Of a stretch of 64,000 nt of DNA, positions 43,095 through 53,251 are shown piece after piece. The position numbers and the translations under genes are program-made. The stretch is from the NCBI GenBank assembly GCA_949825065.1, contig OX463864.1, forward strand, positions 17,869,327-17,933,326, written 5' to 3'. Below the pieces are notes generated by a model that was not told the origin of the DNA, made no database searches, and was given only the letters and a program-made list of their open reading frames with translations. Numbering within the stretch: the stretch's first letter is position 1; each line of letters begins with the position of its first letter. This DNA comes from Odontocerum albicorne (Eukaryota > Arthropoda > Insecta > Trichoptera > Odontoceridae).

Positions 43095-43568
43095 TCATCA
43101 TCATCAATGGCGCTACAGCCCATTGTGGGCCCCGGCCTCCTCCAGCAGTCGCTGCCATTCCCCCCTATCCTGGGATGCACTCCTCCAGCCCCTGATGCCA
43201 ATCACGTTTGCATCATTCTGCACCCCATCCATCCACCTAAGCCTCGGTCTACCCACGCTACGTCTTCCTTGGGGCTTGGAGAAGAGTACTTTGTTAGGCA
43301 TTTCCTCTTCTCCCATTCTTGCTACATGCCCCGCCCAACGTAGCCTCCCAATTTTGATGTATTTTATGATGTTGGGCTCTTTGTATATGCTGTATAACTC
43401 CTCATTATATCTCACTCTCCAAGATCCATTTTCCTGTATGGGTCCGAATATTTTTCTGAGTATTTTTCTTTCAAATATTAGAAGGGAAGATTCGTTCTTC
43501 TTACTCAATACCCAGCATTCAGACCCATATGTGAGGACAGGTCGTAGCAGTGTCTTGTAAATGGTAAG
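43095..43568 (-). pseudogene. LINE family 3 C-terminal end with 14-bp target duplication
   Basis: A 5'-truncated minus-strand insertion, open from about 43565 to the stop at 43113: YKTLLRPVLTYGSECWVLSK, ERKILRKIFGPIQENGSWRV, RYNEELYSIYKEPNIIKYIK, GRLRWAGHVARMGEEEMPNK, RSVGRPRLRWMDGVQNDANV, ending AHNGL. These are the standard landmarks downstream of the reverse-transcriptase palm. The tail is a (TGA)n run. Flanks TTCTAATCACTTCA at 43081-43094 and 43569-43582 are a perfect 14-bp target duplication within LINE family 2. The open frame and perfect duplication mark it as young. Confidence 0.85.
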
Positions 43569-43582
43569 TTCTAATCACTTCA

Positions 43583-43665
43583 TACCTGTCATATATTGTC
43601 ATTCCACATATTTTTCTCAGTGCGCCCATTTTCACAGCATTTATTCGTCAGCATATAATATTATG
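43583..43665 (-). pseudogene. LINE family 2 relic, right part
   Basis: It continues the family 2 sequence interrupted at 43081, with TGTCATTCCACATATTTTTC and TGCGCCCATTTTCACAGCAT as in 49190-49235 and 16130-16180. Confidence 0.55.
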
Positions 43666-44044
43666 TGTACTGTGTGATGATTTAGGCACGTAGAACGAAT
43701 GAATAAAGAAAAAATACAAAATAAATATACAATGCAATAGAAGGCGTAGTAGAGGAACAGTGAGTAAAGTTTGTCTCGATTAGGGAATTATATTTTGAAA
43801 GAAGGAATGTGGATACAAAAGCGGCGGAGAATGTGTGTTGAGATAGGAAAGTTTGGAGCTCTGTCTCTTCTCTGCCTAACCCTACAAAGAAAAAGCGTGA
43901 TTTGAAAATTTCGAAGTGTTTGGCTTGTGATGTCGACGTTTCAAAAACGTTGTAGTTTTCATCTTCAGGGTTTGTATATAGTCGATATTGTCGAGTACAA
44001 AGAAATATTTCAATGAATATATTCAAATTGAAAGCATTCTTTAA

Positions 44045-44680
44045 TCCCTCCTTCCCTGTGATGTGTAACTAGTACACATTGCTTCTAAACACTTTAATAT
44101 CTCTATAAATATAATAAATACTGGGTTCAGATTGTAGGTATTCTTCCGTAATACATTTACGCATTGAATGAAAAAATAATATTAATAATAATTAGCACTT
44201 ATCGGCCACATCAGAGATATTTTTTGAAAATCGGGAATAAATTCACCAATACAATCAAACGTGTGCCAGTGTGTGACGTAGGTGTTCATTTTAAAAACCA
44301 CTATGGGTGAGGAAGCGACGCTATTCACGTCTCACTCTCACTGTACTTCGGTATATGGGAACGCAAGAAATAGAATCTCAGTCACAGTTGTTTCTTCCTT
44401 CGAGGTATAACATACACAGTGTTAGTGTTCAGAGTCCCGTCTCAGTAGCTCACGGGCATCCATACGAGGTGTTCTCTCCGCCCGTTTTGTGAACGTCGGC
44501 TGATGTTTTTTCATGCTTTCAGCAATTAAATTTCAATTATTATCACTTTTGACTTCAAATTTAAACAATTTTAGCGATTGGTTATGAATATTCTTATTTT
44601 TCCGATTTTAAATCGCTCATTTTTACATGTGTATTGAATACACAGCACCGGAACGCGCGATTTTTTTTAGCACCGGAAGG
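44045..44680 (-). mobile_element. TTAA-type MITE, copy 3, reversed
   Basis: This 636-bp copy is in minus orientation, with TTAA at 44041-44044. On the other side the expected TTAA has become TAAA. It contains CCCTGTGATGTGTAACTAGT at its left and CACCGGAACGCGCG near its right end, matching the other three copies. Confidence 0.8.
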
Positions 44681-44790
44681 TAAAGGTATACCACACACTC
44701 TTTTTTTGTGCTACGAAACGCAAATTCATATAGGGCAGACAGAGACGTACAGTAAACCGTGAGACAGCGATATTTCATATTTGCTCAGCG

Positions 44791-44833
44791 TCTCGAGGTG
44801 CGTTGGTGCTCAGCACACCAACGCACCTCGAGA
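44791..44833. repeat. Perfect hairpin, 18-bp arms, 7-base loop
   Basis: The arms are TCTCGAGGTGCGTTGGTG (44791-44808) and its exact complement (44816-44833), with loop CTCAGCA. The arms are C+G-rich, unlike the surroundings. It is not followed by a T-run. Confidence 0.9.
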
Positions 44834-44892
44834 CCAGCCCCCGCTATATTACCCAAGAACAGATATCTCCGAATACTAAGTAGAAAAAATGA

Positions 44893-44992
44893 CAGTGTCA
44901 TTCGAGGGGAGTAGCACAGCGCGGGGTAAGAACCGGTGACCTTCCGCATAGAAGTCCAGTGCGTTACCGCGCGACTATGCAGCTAACAGCTT
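44893..44992 (-). mobile_element. SINE-R head (tRNA-like), reversed
   Basis: On the minus strand: CGCGCGGTAACGCACTGGAC (A-box region) and GTCACCGGTTCTTACCCCGC (B-box region), then GCTACTCCCCTCGAATGAC. It matches the fuller copy at 61620-61765. The A-box/B-box spacing is that of a tRNA. Confidence 0.7.
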
Positions 44993-45439
44993 ATATTATG
45001 TCTGTCTCTATAATGATTATAAGTTTGTGTATTTTTTGATAAAGTGGCGAATATTGTATAGATCGTTGATCTAAGAGCAAGGCCAGGAGGTATGTAGTGT
45101 CGATGCTATCATATAACCAGCGTCCTCTAACGAAATGACTCACAAAAATTAACAAAAATGTTTGTTTTTTTTTCCACGAACAATCGTTTATATCGTCTGC
45201 TGGCGGAATCCATTTATTTAAATAAAAATCCATTTATTTAAATAATTTAACAAATACCTTTCCTGCTTAGTTTTGGCTGAGATTAGGAAACCATTTTTTT
45301 TTTTTATATAATATTCATAAATATTTTGTATTATATTTTCATTGCATAGTGTTAACTATACAATAATCTTTTTCAATCAACCAGAAAGGTGTAAAACCAC
45401 ACGTTAGTGGAAATAAGACTTGTTTCTAATAATTATTCC

Positions 45440-45535
45440 AATTCCTTTGTGTATAATTCTGGCTGGTTGGAAGAGATTGCCGCCTGGCAATAAACCCGCC
45501 AATAAACCCGCCAATTGTATTTCCAATAAAAGTTT
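45440..45535 (+). mobile_element. CR1-like LINE/SINE tail fragment
   Basis: GGCTGGTTGGAAGAGATTGC, then CGCCTGGCAATAAACCCGCC with AATAAACCCGCC duplicated, then TTGTATTTCCAATAAAAG. Confidence 0.65.
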
Positions 45536-45567
45536 TTAAAAAATATACATATGGCTAAATACGGTAC

Positions 45568-45838
45568 ATTCAGCGGGTTTATTCCTGTACATAAATTTCT
45601 TACAACCAACATGATCATCTTGACTTAAACTGAACTGTTCAATCCATGATAGATTTTAGAATGAAAAATGTACGTTTAAATTTTAGTTAACTAATAAAGT
45701 AGTAATATCTATTAAAAATGGTAGAACTAAAGGAAAGGAATTGTTAATGGTAGAACCAGAGGAATGACTTATACATATTTTTTTTTTAAATCTGAGTTGT
45801 ACCATGAATCGAACCTGCAGCCCCCAGGCCGGAAGATA
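45568..45838 (-). mobile_element. tRNA-derived SINE, reversed, with internal insertion
   Basis: The tail block (AGCGGGTTTATTCCTGTAC, TTTCTTACAACCAACATG) and the head with its B box (ATGAATCGAACCTGCAGCC) are both readable. The distance between them is about 100 bp longer than usual, so the body is expanded or interrupted. Confidence 0.5.
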
Positions 45839-46084
45839 GTTTTTTTTTAAAGAATAGATAATATATAAATTTAATATTATTAAGTGTATTACATATATTA
45901 TTATTAAAATTATTATTAAAAATATTTTTTTTTAATAAAGAGAGATTTTCTTGAATTAAATTCCGCATAACCATTTCCTAATCCTAAAAAAAAGTCGTTA
46001 AGAAATGGAAAAAAAGCAATGCATAAAATCAGCTTTTCCTAGGAGCTAAGAAGTTTTACCTACTTCTAGTGCGCGAGAGTCTAA

Positions 46085-46175
46085 CGCATCTGTTTTTTAA
46101 AGTATAATTTCGAATCGAATCTTTAACTCCCGAATGGAAGGCAAGCGTTTTAACAACTCGGCTATGGAGTCACCA
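46085..46175 (-). mobile_element. SINE head, reversed
   Basis: CGAATCGAATCTTTAACTCC and AACAACTCGGCTATGGAGTC are the reversed B and A boxes. Confidence 0.5.
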
Positions 46176-46424
46176 AAGAAACTATTATACAATACAAATA
46201 AATATTGTCTTTTTTGTGAGATTGGCGATGTATAGTACACAATGAACCAATGCCTCTGCCATCACCTTGAGTTAGATTTTATGAATCGAGCGACATGAAC
46301 AGTTCTCAGAGAAGATCGAATCAAATTATAGTTGCATTCGCTTTATGCACGGTCCGATTTTCTTTTGCAGCTACTGGTGTTAAATATGTGTCAATAGTTG
46401 TTTATTGAATACTTTCAAATAAAG

Positions 46425-46515
46425 ACGTCTGGTGGATTTATTGCTCTAAAATAATTTCTTCCAATCAACCTGATTTAGTTTTATAATTAATATCGGTATC
46501 CAAGACCGTGTCTTA
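46425..46515 (-). mobile_element. SINE tail, reversed
   Basis: GTCTGGTGGATTTATTGCTC and TTTCTTCCAATCAACCTGAT follow the minus-strand tail pattern. The head is lost. Confidence 0.5.
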
Positions 46516-46530
46516 AATTAAATTAATTAA

Positions 46531-47274
46531 AACGTTATTTAAGACAAAGGAACTTAAATTTAAATAAAATATAAATTTCAAGGAAAATATGGACCAAGAT
46601 GGGAAGAAGGACTAATGCTTATTTAGTTATTTCTTGAATATCGATAACCACAAAGGACTAATTGAGGGTTACACGATTTCACAATGTGTATGACTTCAAA
46701 CAGATTTTAAAGAAAAGAATCTCAGTGACTGAGAATATTTTTTTTAATAGAATGACTGCATTTTTCAATAGAATTATTTAACACTTAAATGTGAAAAAAC
46801 AGTTCGACAGTGCTTTTGTAAAGCAAAACAGGCATGTCACTTACATTTAAATTTGTTATGTAGTATATTCTCACATTTTAAGGTTTAAATCATATAACAG
46901 AAAAATAATTGCAATATAACACCTATGTTAAAATAACATAAATAATAACACTTATATCCAGGAGGTATAAAAGACACCTTGTCCATTTTAGATCTTTTAT
47001 AGAAGTTTCAACATGAACAGTTCTCTTCGTTTGTACTACGGTAAAAGTGTGTTACAGCTGTTCTACTAGAAAAAAAACGTTCTAAAATATTTTTTGAATA
47101 TAGAATTTTTTGCATTTTTGAATTTTCGAATATCGTTATTGGTATATTCTTTCAAGTCTCGTTGTGATTGACGCGATCGTCTTTTCCTTTTAGCATCTGC
47201 AGCTCTTTTTGTTTCCATTTTGGTCCATAATACATTTAAATTTTGTCCTGAAGAAACAATAAAAACTTATTGTA
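46531..47274. other. A+T-rich, no gene recognised
   Basis: No supported frame, repeat or terminal structure. Confidence 0.35.
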
Positions 47275-47690
47275 ATTTGTTTTATCAAACACTGTTTATT
47301 CCACTTTAATAGTATAGTCCTATCGGTTTTAAGGTGTTCCCCTCATAATCAGGGGAGTACAAACAAGACGGAGTTTTGTTCGAACTGGTACCGACATACA
47401 CGCTTATAACGGAAAAAAATCGAAAAAAAAGGGGATTGTGGGTGGAGTGAGGCAGAAAACAACTTCAGCGAGCAGCGGCGAGATCTTGGGAATATCTGTG
47501 TTTGCCAGATGTCCATCCCGATGCACTGACTTGGATATTTCTAGTACCTCTAATCAGACCAATTTATTTCCGTTACTACTGATATGCAAGAATTTGTCAT
47601 CATCGATAGAAAATGTATGATTTTCACAGTGACAATGACTAGCCATTTCAAAATAAATTAGAGGATTTATTAAAAGAAACAAATTACAAT
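47275..47690 (-). pseudogene. Penelope-like element 3' end with GIY-YIG C-terminal remnant
   Basis: On the minus strand, sequence encoding ENHTFSIDDDKFLHISSNGN, KLV--LEVLEISKSVHRDGH and KISPLL aligns with the C-terminal part of the protein at 52910-53251. It is followed by the 3' non-coding end with TTGAAACCG/GATAGGACTATA and AATAAACAGTGTTTGATAAA. A stop is present. The GIY-YIG core itself is missing. Confidence 0.7.
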
Positions 47691-47754
47691 ATTTTTAAAC
47701 ATCCACAATGTTAATGCCTTAACTATAAATAATATAATAAAAAAATATAATAGT

Positions 47755-48020
47755 TTTATCAGTCAAATACTGTTTTTTCCGCTTAACATAACGACATAAT
47801 ATTACCGGTTTCAAGATTTTCATCTCATCATCAGGAACACAAACAAGACTGAATTATGTTCAAACTAGTAGCGACATACATACGCATCTAATAGTAAAAA
47901 CTCGGGTTAGGAATTGTGGGTGGAGGTAGACAGGAGACAACTTTAACAAGCAACGGCGAGATCTTGGGAATGTATGTATTCTATTTACCAGATGTTCATT
48001 TCAGTGCACTGACTTGATAA
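47755..48020 (-). mobile_element. Penelope-like 3' end, second, more decayed copy
   Basis: The same orientation and block order as the previous copy (ACCGGTTTCAAGATTTTCAT, AGGAACACAAACAAGACTGA, GGCGAGATCTTGGGAATG), so the two lie in direct tandem about 480 bp apart. Confidence 0.65.
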
Positions 48021-48499
48021 TATAATAAAAACTTATATTTTAAAGTTATAGTAATAAAATAATTATTTGAATCCGTTTCCGGAATGTAACGTGAAATATT
48101 TCGTAATGTAGAATTTGATTTAAACAAAATGCAGAATAAATTATATATCTTATTGACAGAAAACTTTATAAAAAAGTACTAACAACCAAATTAATATTTT
48201 TACATAACAGGATACATTGAGTGACAGTGACATGTGAAACTAATAATTGAGTGGTACTATTACAAATATTAAAATAATCAAATATTATCACTCAATATAA
48301 ACTGCTTTTTTTAAATATTTATATTTATCTGTTCATCAGGAAATTATCTCATATGAATACACACAATATTTGCCATTGTTATTTTATTTTTTATGATTGA
48401 CAAAGAGTGACAGTTGTCAAATAATAATTAGCAAATAAAATAATTCTAGCTATGGAATTTACTTAAATACTAACTTTCGAAACGTAACTATGACAGCAC
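48021..48499. other. A+T-rich, no gene recognised
   Basis: No supported frame or repeat. Confidence 0.35.
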
Positions 48500-48665
48500 C
48501 TTTTGTTATGCATGGACGTTAGTACAACCGATTTGATACTTTTTGATTATGAATTCAAATGTTTTAACTGTCGAAATCCACCCAATGTAACCCCAGAGAA
48601 AATAGTCCAACGGTGTCAGATCACATAATCTTGGTGGCCAATTGACATCACCGTTTCCGGAGATT
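48500..48665 (-). pseudogene. Tc1/mariner-superfamily (DDE) transposase remnant
   Basis: A minus-strand reading gives GDVNWPPRLCDLTPLDYFLW, then GYIGWIST. WPPRSCDLTPLDYFLWG is the block around the last catalytic aspartate in a distinct group of insect IS630/Tc1-mariner-type transposases (differs from mariner's YSPDLAPSDYxLF). Only about 30 residues align, and the rest is lost. Confidence 0.5.
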
Positions 48666-48849
48666 ACAATACATAAAATAATTCAACAATTTTAACGCGT
48701 TGTTGTATTATTTACGACTCCATTTTTATAAATGTCATACATTACACTTCTCAAATGTCACAAGACCCAGGCAAGTTCGCGACGCCATCTGTGTTTTAAC
48801 CAAGAAAAAAAAAACTCAATTTGAAAGACACTTGATGATATATACAAAT

Positions 48850-49495
48850 TAACGTATCATCACGCCGTATCCCTTGCGGCGTAGGCAGAAAAAAACTCAA
48901 TATTTTCTATCCAAGCACACAACTCTCATCTCCTCCACATTATTACATCTCGTCATGCATAAATGTGCCTTCGTTCAAAAACTGGTCCATTTGATCCATC
49001 CTTGTTTTCCCCTCGGTCTACCTTTTTCAGACGCACTCTATACTTGATTAAAATTGTACGCTCCCTTAGTCAATTCATTCACTTCATTAATTCTCTCTAC
49101 ATGTCCTAACCATCTTAAACTCCTTCCTTCCTCTTACTCAAAACATAAATGCATTATTTTCTGATGTCTTTTATCTAACTTCTTCCATACATTGACACTC
49201 AACATTTTTTTCTTAGTGCACGCATCTTCACAGCATTACTCTTACTCTTATAATTCTTCTACCGAGTCCAAGTTTCACTTCCTAACTTCAAGGTGGGCAC
49301 TAACACACTTGTGTATTGGCATTTCTGCTATTGTTGATATTGAGCGGTTGTTATACATTACATTAAGTGCTCCGTCTACCTGTGGCTGCCCTTCATTCAA
49401 TGTCCCTTTCATCTCACACATAAACATGCTTTCCAGATAACAGAACAGAGTGTATGCTCTTTTAAAAGCGCTATATAAATTGTCTTTTTATTATA
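48850..49495 (-). pseudogene. LINE family 2 relic, long copy, with LINE-like tail
   Basis: The minus strand carries the terminal block at about 48860-48890 (CACGCCGTATCCCTTGCGGC in plus sense), coding remnants through 49260, then a further upstream block (49335-49420) shared with 15165-15240. The last 50 bp (TATGCTCTTTTAAAAGCGCT, ATATAAATTGTCTTTTTATT) is a plus-strand LINE tail that abuts it. Confidence 0.5.
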
Positions 49496-49497
49496 AC

Positions 49498-49512
49498 CAC
49501 CCCCCCCCCCTC
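49498..49512. repeat. Poly-C run
   Basis: A run of about ten C after ACCA, notable in A+T-rich surroundings. Confidence 0.9.
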
Positions 49513-49939
49513 GGTTTATTGGTCTTTTCTATCGCCTCCATCATACATGATGATCACTAAAAATGTGGGCATTATGTCTTAAAAACCGTTCCTTTATATT
49601 CTAGATGACATACTACCGTCTTTGTAAGCATATACAGAAACGAGAAATAAAATAAAAATTATCGAAATGGCGGGAAAACCGGCAGCCATCTTGACCAAAA
49701 TTGCGGAATGCACGTCTGTCCACGTAGTCATTCCCCAACGGGCATCGGATAACTGAATGAATGGATTGGCTTCGTACGGTGCAAAAAAAGTTAAACAAAT
49801 ACTTAGAAATTGTGAAACAACACTAATCTAGATTCTAGTGATGCAAAATAGAGAAAATAATCCACTTGTACAGCGTTTTTGGTCTATTTGATAAATTGTT
49901 AAGAGAAAATAGTATATTGCACAAAATATGATAGTTGAT

Positions 49940-50100
49940 AATATTGATAAATTATTAATAGTTAAGGCATTGTGGAGGTTTAAAGACATCGTCATTTGTT
50001 TTTATCAAACACTGTTTATTCCATTTTTTGTAACGGTATAACCCTACCGGTTTCAAGACTTTCACCTCATCATCAGGGGAGCACAAACAAGTCTTGTTGC
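49940..50100 (-). mobile_element. Penelope-like 3' end
   Basis: ACACTGTTTATTCCATTTTT and GGTATAACCCTACCGGTTTC, followed by CATCATCAGGGGAGCACAAA, are typical. The flanking block before it (GTTAAGGCATTGTGGAGGTT) also flanks 4500-4540 and, inverted, 47690-47725. Confidence 0.75.
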
Positions 50101-50353
50101 TCTGTTCTCTTCGCTTACTTCGACAGAGAGACGGCGTTATGATGTATATGATTCAATAATGTGAACCCGTTGGCTCTTATAATTTTTAGGTTATCTTTTT
50201 TTTTATAAAAGTAGGTTATATTTTCAATCAATGGTAAAGGGTGGAAACGAAAGAATTAGTGTGAGGTGAGATAGAAAAAATATAATAAAAAGTTTGACAA
50301 GACCAAGCGAATGACAAATGGTCAAGTAATAATAGTTACACACATACAAATAC

Positions 50354-50589
50354 AGTACCCGGCGGTAAGTAATACATCGGGCTTAAGAAAGAGACTCTCG
50401 GCCATAATCGCCTAACTTCGGCTTTGTAGAGCGTCGTCTCTGTCCCTAGAACGCTTGACAACGACTGACAAATCTCGACAGAGCACGTGTATGAATGACA
50501 GAGATGACGCTCTATGAAGCCGAAGTTATCCGATTATGGCCGACAGTCTCTTTCTTAAACCCGATGTATATTACTTACCGCCGAGTACT
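50354..50589. mobile_element. Fold-back MITE, copy 2 (236 bp)
   Basis: It has the same terminal arms as 25723-25944 (AGTACCCGGCGGTAAGTAAT left; ATTACTTACCGCCGAGTACT right) with a slightly longer centre. Confidence 0.85.
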
Positions 50590-50980
50590 TTACTACCCTT
50601 ATAAGCAAAAACGCAGCTAATGGCAAAAGTTAAGTTTTGAGAACACTGTACTTTCATGTTTTTCATTGCTGCTTAAAAATGTCGTGATTCATAAACAAAA
50701 AAACGGTAAAATGTGATTTATAAGCAAAAACGCAGCAAATGCATAGACAATTGCTGTCTTTTTGCTTATTAATCACATTTACTGCTTTTTTGCTTAGAAA
50801 AACCTAGCATTTTGTAAAATTAAAAACGACATTATATCGATTTTTGTATCGAAATAAATGGTTTTCTGTATTTTTTTATGCATTATGGTTCAGAATTTGA
50901 TATGGGATATTGCCTCATACTTAGTTAAATTTTAGATTTTTTCTCGTTAGCTACGTTTTTGCTTATGAGGGCAGTGTACT
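50584..50980. mobile_element. MITE with four copies of an ATAAGCAAAAACGCAGC motif
   Basis: The ends CCCTTATAAGCAAAAACGCA (left) and, inverted from the right, CCCTCATAAGCAAAAACGTA pair over about 40 bp. Two more copies of the motif lie inside at 50725 and (inverted) about 50770, themselves forming an inner inverted repeat (AATGTGATTTATAAGC / GCTTATTAATCACATT). It abuts the previous MITE, so the exact left boundary is uncertain. Confidence 0.75.
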
Positions 50981-50996
50981 CGTGTATCAAATGTAA

Positions 50997-51195
50997 TTTG
51001 AGAAATTCCGTAAGGGTGATACGACACTCAAAGTTGATGTCTGCTATGGAAGGCCGATTTCAACTGATGACGAATAAAGCAAGGCTTCGATCGAGAATAA
51101 TCAATGCTCTATTACACGAAAGATAGCAGCTGAGGTATGGAAAATACCGAAAACCTCGGTCCACGAGCAAGTTTTGAATTTGAACTATTTATAAA
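50997..51195 (+). pseudogene. Mariner transposase DNA-binding remnant
   Basis: The plus-strand frame reads FEKFRKGDTTLKVDVCYGRP, ISTDDE, stop, SKASIENNQCSITRKIAAEV, WKIPKTSVHEQVLNLNYL. The GRP linker followed by a helix-turn-helix (T--IA-EV-KIPKTSVHEQVL) is the N-terminal half of a mariner transposase. No termini or catalytic domain are seen. Confidence 0.65.
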
Positions 51196-51519
51196 TACGA
51201 AATTGCTTTCTGGGTAACAATTTATTTTAAAGTTTCCCTTTCATACATTATATCATGCGATACATAACACAAAGTATATACAGCAATCGTTTTAAATTGT
51301 CAAGGTTATCGATTCAAAGCAGAAATGGTTCGCAACATAACTACGGCTAATTTCCGTTAGCTGGATAATATAATATTTGCGGTTTCCTTGCGAATTCCTA
51401 ACTCTTACACAGCGAAGACTTGCAGAACCGAACAGCCTTTTTTTTACAGTTTCATTCTTTAGTATCCACTGTTCACTATTAATAATTTAATTTCGTTTGA
51501 TATTTTATATAAATACATA

Positions 51520-51649
51520 CATACGATCACGCTGTATCCTTGTCGGGGTAGGCAGAGAAGACAAAGTGCAGGCTGTTCGATCTTTCATCATCTCTACGCC
51601 TATTCAAAATATCTTTCACTTGATCTAACCTTACTTCACAGTTGCACTA
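51520..51649 (-). pseudogene. LINE family 2 relic, left of the Tigger insertion
   Basis: The minus-strand terminal block CTGCCTACCCCGACAAGG leads into family sequence ending GTTGCACTA at the insertion. The continuation TATTTGTTTTATTTTG lies at 52542. Confidence 0.6.
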
Positions 51650-51651
51650 TA

Positions 51652-52539
51652 CAGGCGGCCCTCGATTTTCGCACATAATTGGTTCCTGAAAATGTGTGCG
51701 AATGTTGATTGTTCGAAAGTAGAGGGATGTAAAAAAACATTAAAAAATTGTATTTTTAAATATTTATTTATCAATAATAATATTTATTTATCAATAATAT
51801 TATATTAAAAATATTTATTTATCAATATACATAATTAAGTTAACGAGGCGTGTTTAAGTGCTTTCAGGTGTTTTCTTCGTAAACTTGTCAAGAGTTAGTT
51901 GAATACCACCCTTTTGTTTCTTTTCTTGATAAAGAGTTCTATAACATGCTGTGTCTTTCTCAATCGCCCTACCTACTTGAGATATACATTCTCCATTGGG
52001 TTCACATTCTTCCATGATAGTCACAAATCTGTCAAGATGCATCAAGGCTTCATTCATATTTTTGATTGTCAAAGTCTTGACGACTTTATTAGCTTCTTCT
52101 TCCTCACTTTCATTGTGTATTTCATTTAACTCTTGTTGCTCAATTAAGTATTCATTTGACATACTCGTAGGTACTGAGTGAGATTCAATCAACTCATTAA
52201 CATATTCGTTGTCCAAGTTTATTTCATTCATTAGGCTAACTATTTCATCTGTGACAGTTTTCGGAGTTTGTTCAGAATTTATAAAATCACTCATCATTTG
52301 TGGGCATAATTGTTTCCAGGAACCTTTCATTGTTGACTCTTTTATTTCAGCCCACGAGTCTCCAATATTGTTTAATGCGTTCCATATATTATAGTTCTTC
52401 CAAAAAAGTGGGAGCGACTGCATGGACGCGAACAATTTTTAAGCATTATCAACAAAAATCTTTAAAATATAAAATTTTTTCAAGTGAGCGAAATAGCGAA
52501 TTATGCGAAAGTAGAAGTGCGAAAGTCGAGGGCTGCCTG
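51652..52539 (-). mobile_element. Internally deleted Tigger/pogo element with TIRs and TA duplication
   Basis: An 888-bp element between TA at 51650-51651 and 52540-52541. The left end is CAGGCGGCCCTCGATTTTCG; the right, inverted, is CAGGCAGCCCTCGACTTTCG (two mismatches in 20). TA targets and CAG-starting termini fit the pogo/Tigger group. It retains only the C-terminal part of the transposase. Confidence 0.9.
51854..52423 (-). pseudogene. Tigger/pogo-type transposase, C-terminal region
   Basis: The minus-strand frame is open for about 190 codons to a stop at 51854. I take 52423 (first ATG) as the limit, but this is not a native start. The peptide begins SLPLFWKNYNIWNALNNIGD, then WAEIKESTMKGSWKQLCPQM; an acidic stretch (ESEEEEANK) and a final ACYRTLYQEKKQKGGIQLTL, DKFTKK follow. 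The FWK-YNI-DAI-NI---W-----W--L order and the YK-IY-EKKK...DKF end are those of Tigger (TIGD)-like transposases after the DDE domain. The DNA-binding and catalytic domains are deleted. Openness over this length suggests the deletion derivative is not very old. Confidence 0.8.
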
Positions 52540-52541
52540 TA

Positions 52542-52900
52542 TATTTGTTTTATTTTGACATATCATCATACAATTTCTCTGTCGGGATAGGCAGATACGA
52601 CAGAGTGAAAGACTTTCCGATTTTTCGTCTTCTCTACACCTTTCAAAAATATCATTCACTTGATCTGACCTTACTTAACTTGATCTTTTTTTACCAAATC
52701 TTCTATCCACACTTACCCTGCTCCTGTTTCCCTGTTGGGGAAGGAAGAGAAGACAAAGTATTAGAATTTCCTATTTTTCACCTCCTCTAGAATAATCACT
52801 TCCTCTACATACATATTCTACGAATTCACTTTGTATTGTGCCTTCTATTGCACTCGTCACGGGGAATGGTCATTCATTCATTCATCCATAAAATGACTTC
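52542..52900 (-). pseudogene. LINE family 2 relics right of the Tigger element
   Basis: After a few bases continuing the interrupted copy, a new terminal block starts at 52560 (CATCATACAATTTCTCTGTC, GGGATAGGCAG). Another starts at 52715 (CCTGCTCCTGTTTCCCTGTT, GGGGAAGGAAGAGAAGAC). Two or three decayed 3' ends thus sit head to tail. Confidence 0.5.
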
Positions 52901-52904
52901 AAAG

Positions 52905-53251
52905 ATCCCATGATTTTAACTTTCAACATACTTAGCAACAGTGGTATGTATAAACTTTTATGTGCTGACTATGATAATTTCTATATAGGAAAGACAGGAA
53001 GATCTTTTGAAAAGAGATTTCGTGAACACAAATCCGCCTTAACAAATCCTCTAATTTATTCTGAAATGGCTAATGCCAAATTCTTACAAATCAGTAGTAA
53101 CGGAAATAAATTGGACAGATTAGAGGCCCTACAAATTTCTAAGTCAGTACACCGATCCGAACATCTGTTGAACAGTTATTTCCAAAAAATCTCTCCACTC
53201 TTGCCCGAAATTGTCCCATGCCTCCCTCACCCCTCAGCCACCAACCGTTGA
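52905..53251 (+). pseudogene. Penelope-like element GIY-YIG endonuclease domain
   Basis: The frame is open to a TGA at 53251. It encodes HTLSNSGMYKLLCADYDNFY, IGKTGRSFEKRFREHKSALT, NPLIYSEMANAKFLQISSNG, LDRLEALQISKSVHRSEHLL and a proline-rich end. GMYKLLC...FYIGKTGRSFEKRF-EH is the GIY-YIG nuclease core, with the tyrosines, the YIG tripeptide and the arginine in place. Penelope-like retroelements carry this domain after their reverse transcriptase. No reverse transcriptase is found upstream, so the copy is 5' truncated. It probably starts upstream of its first in-frame ATG; the limit is where homology begins. Confidence 0.8.

Noticed and set aside
42819..43343. Plus-strand open frame of 174 codons, proline- and serine-rich
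   Set aside because: It is antisense to the LINE family 3 and family 2 coding ends, which explain the sequence better.
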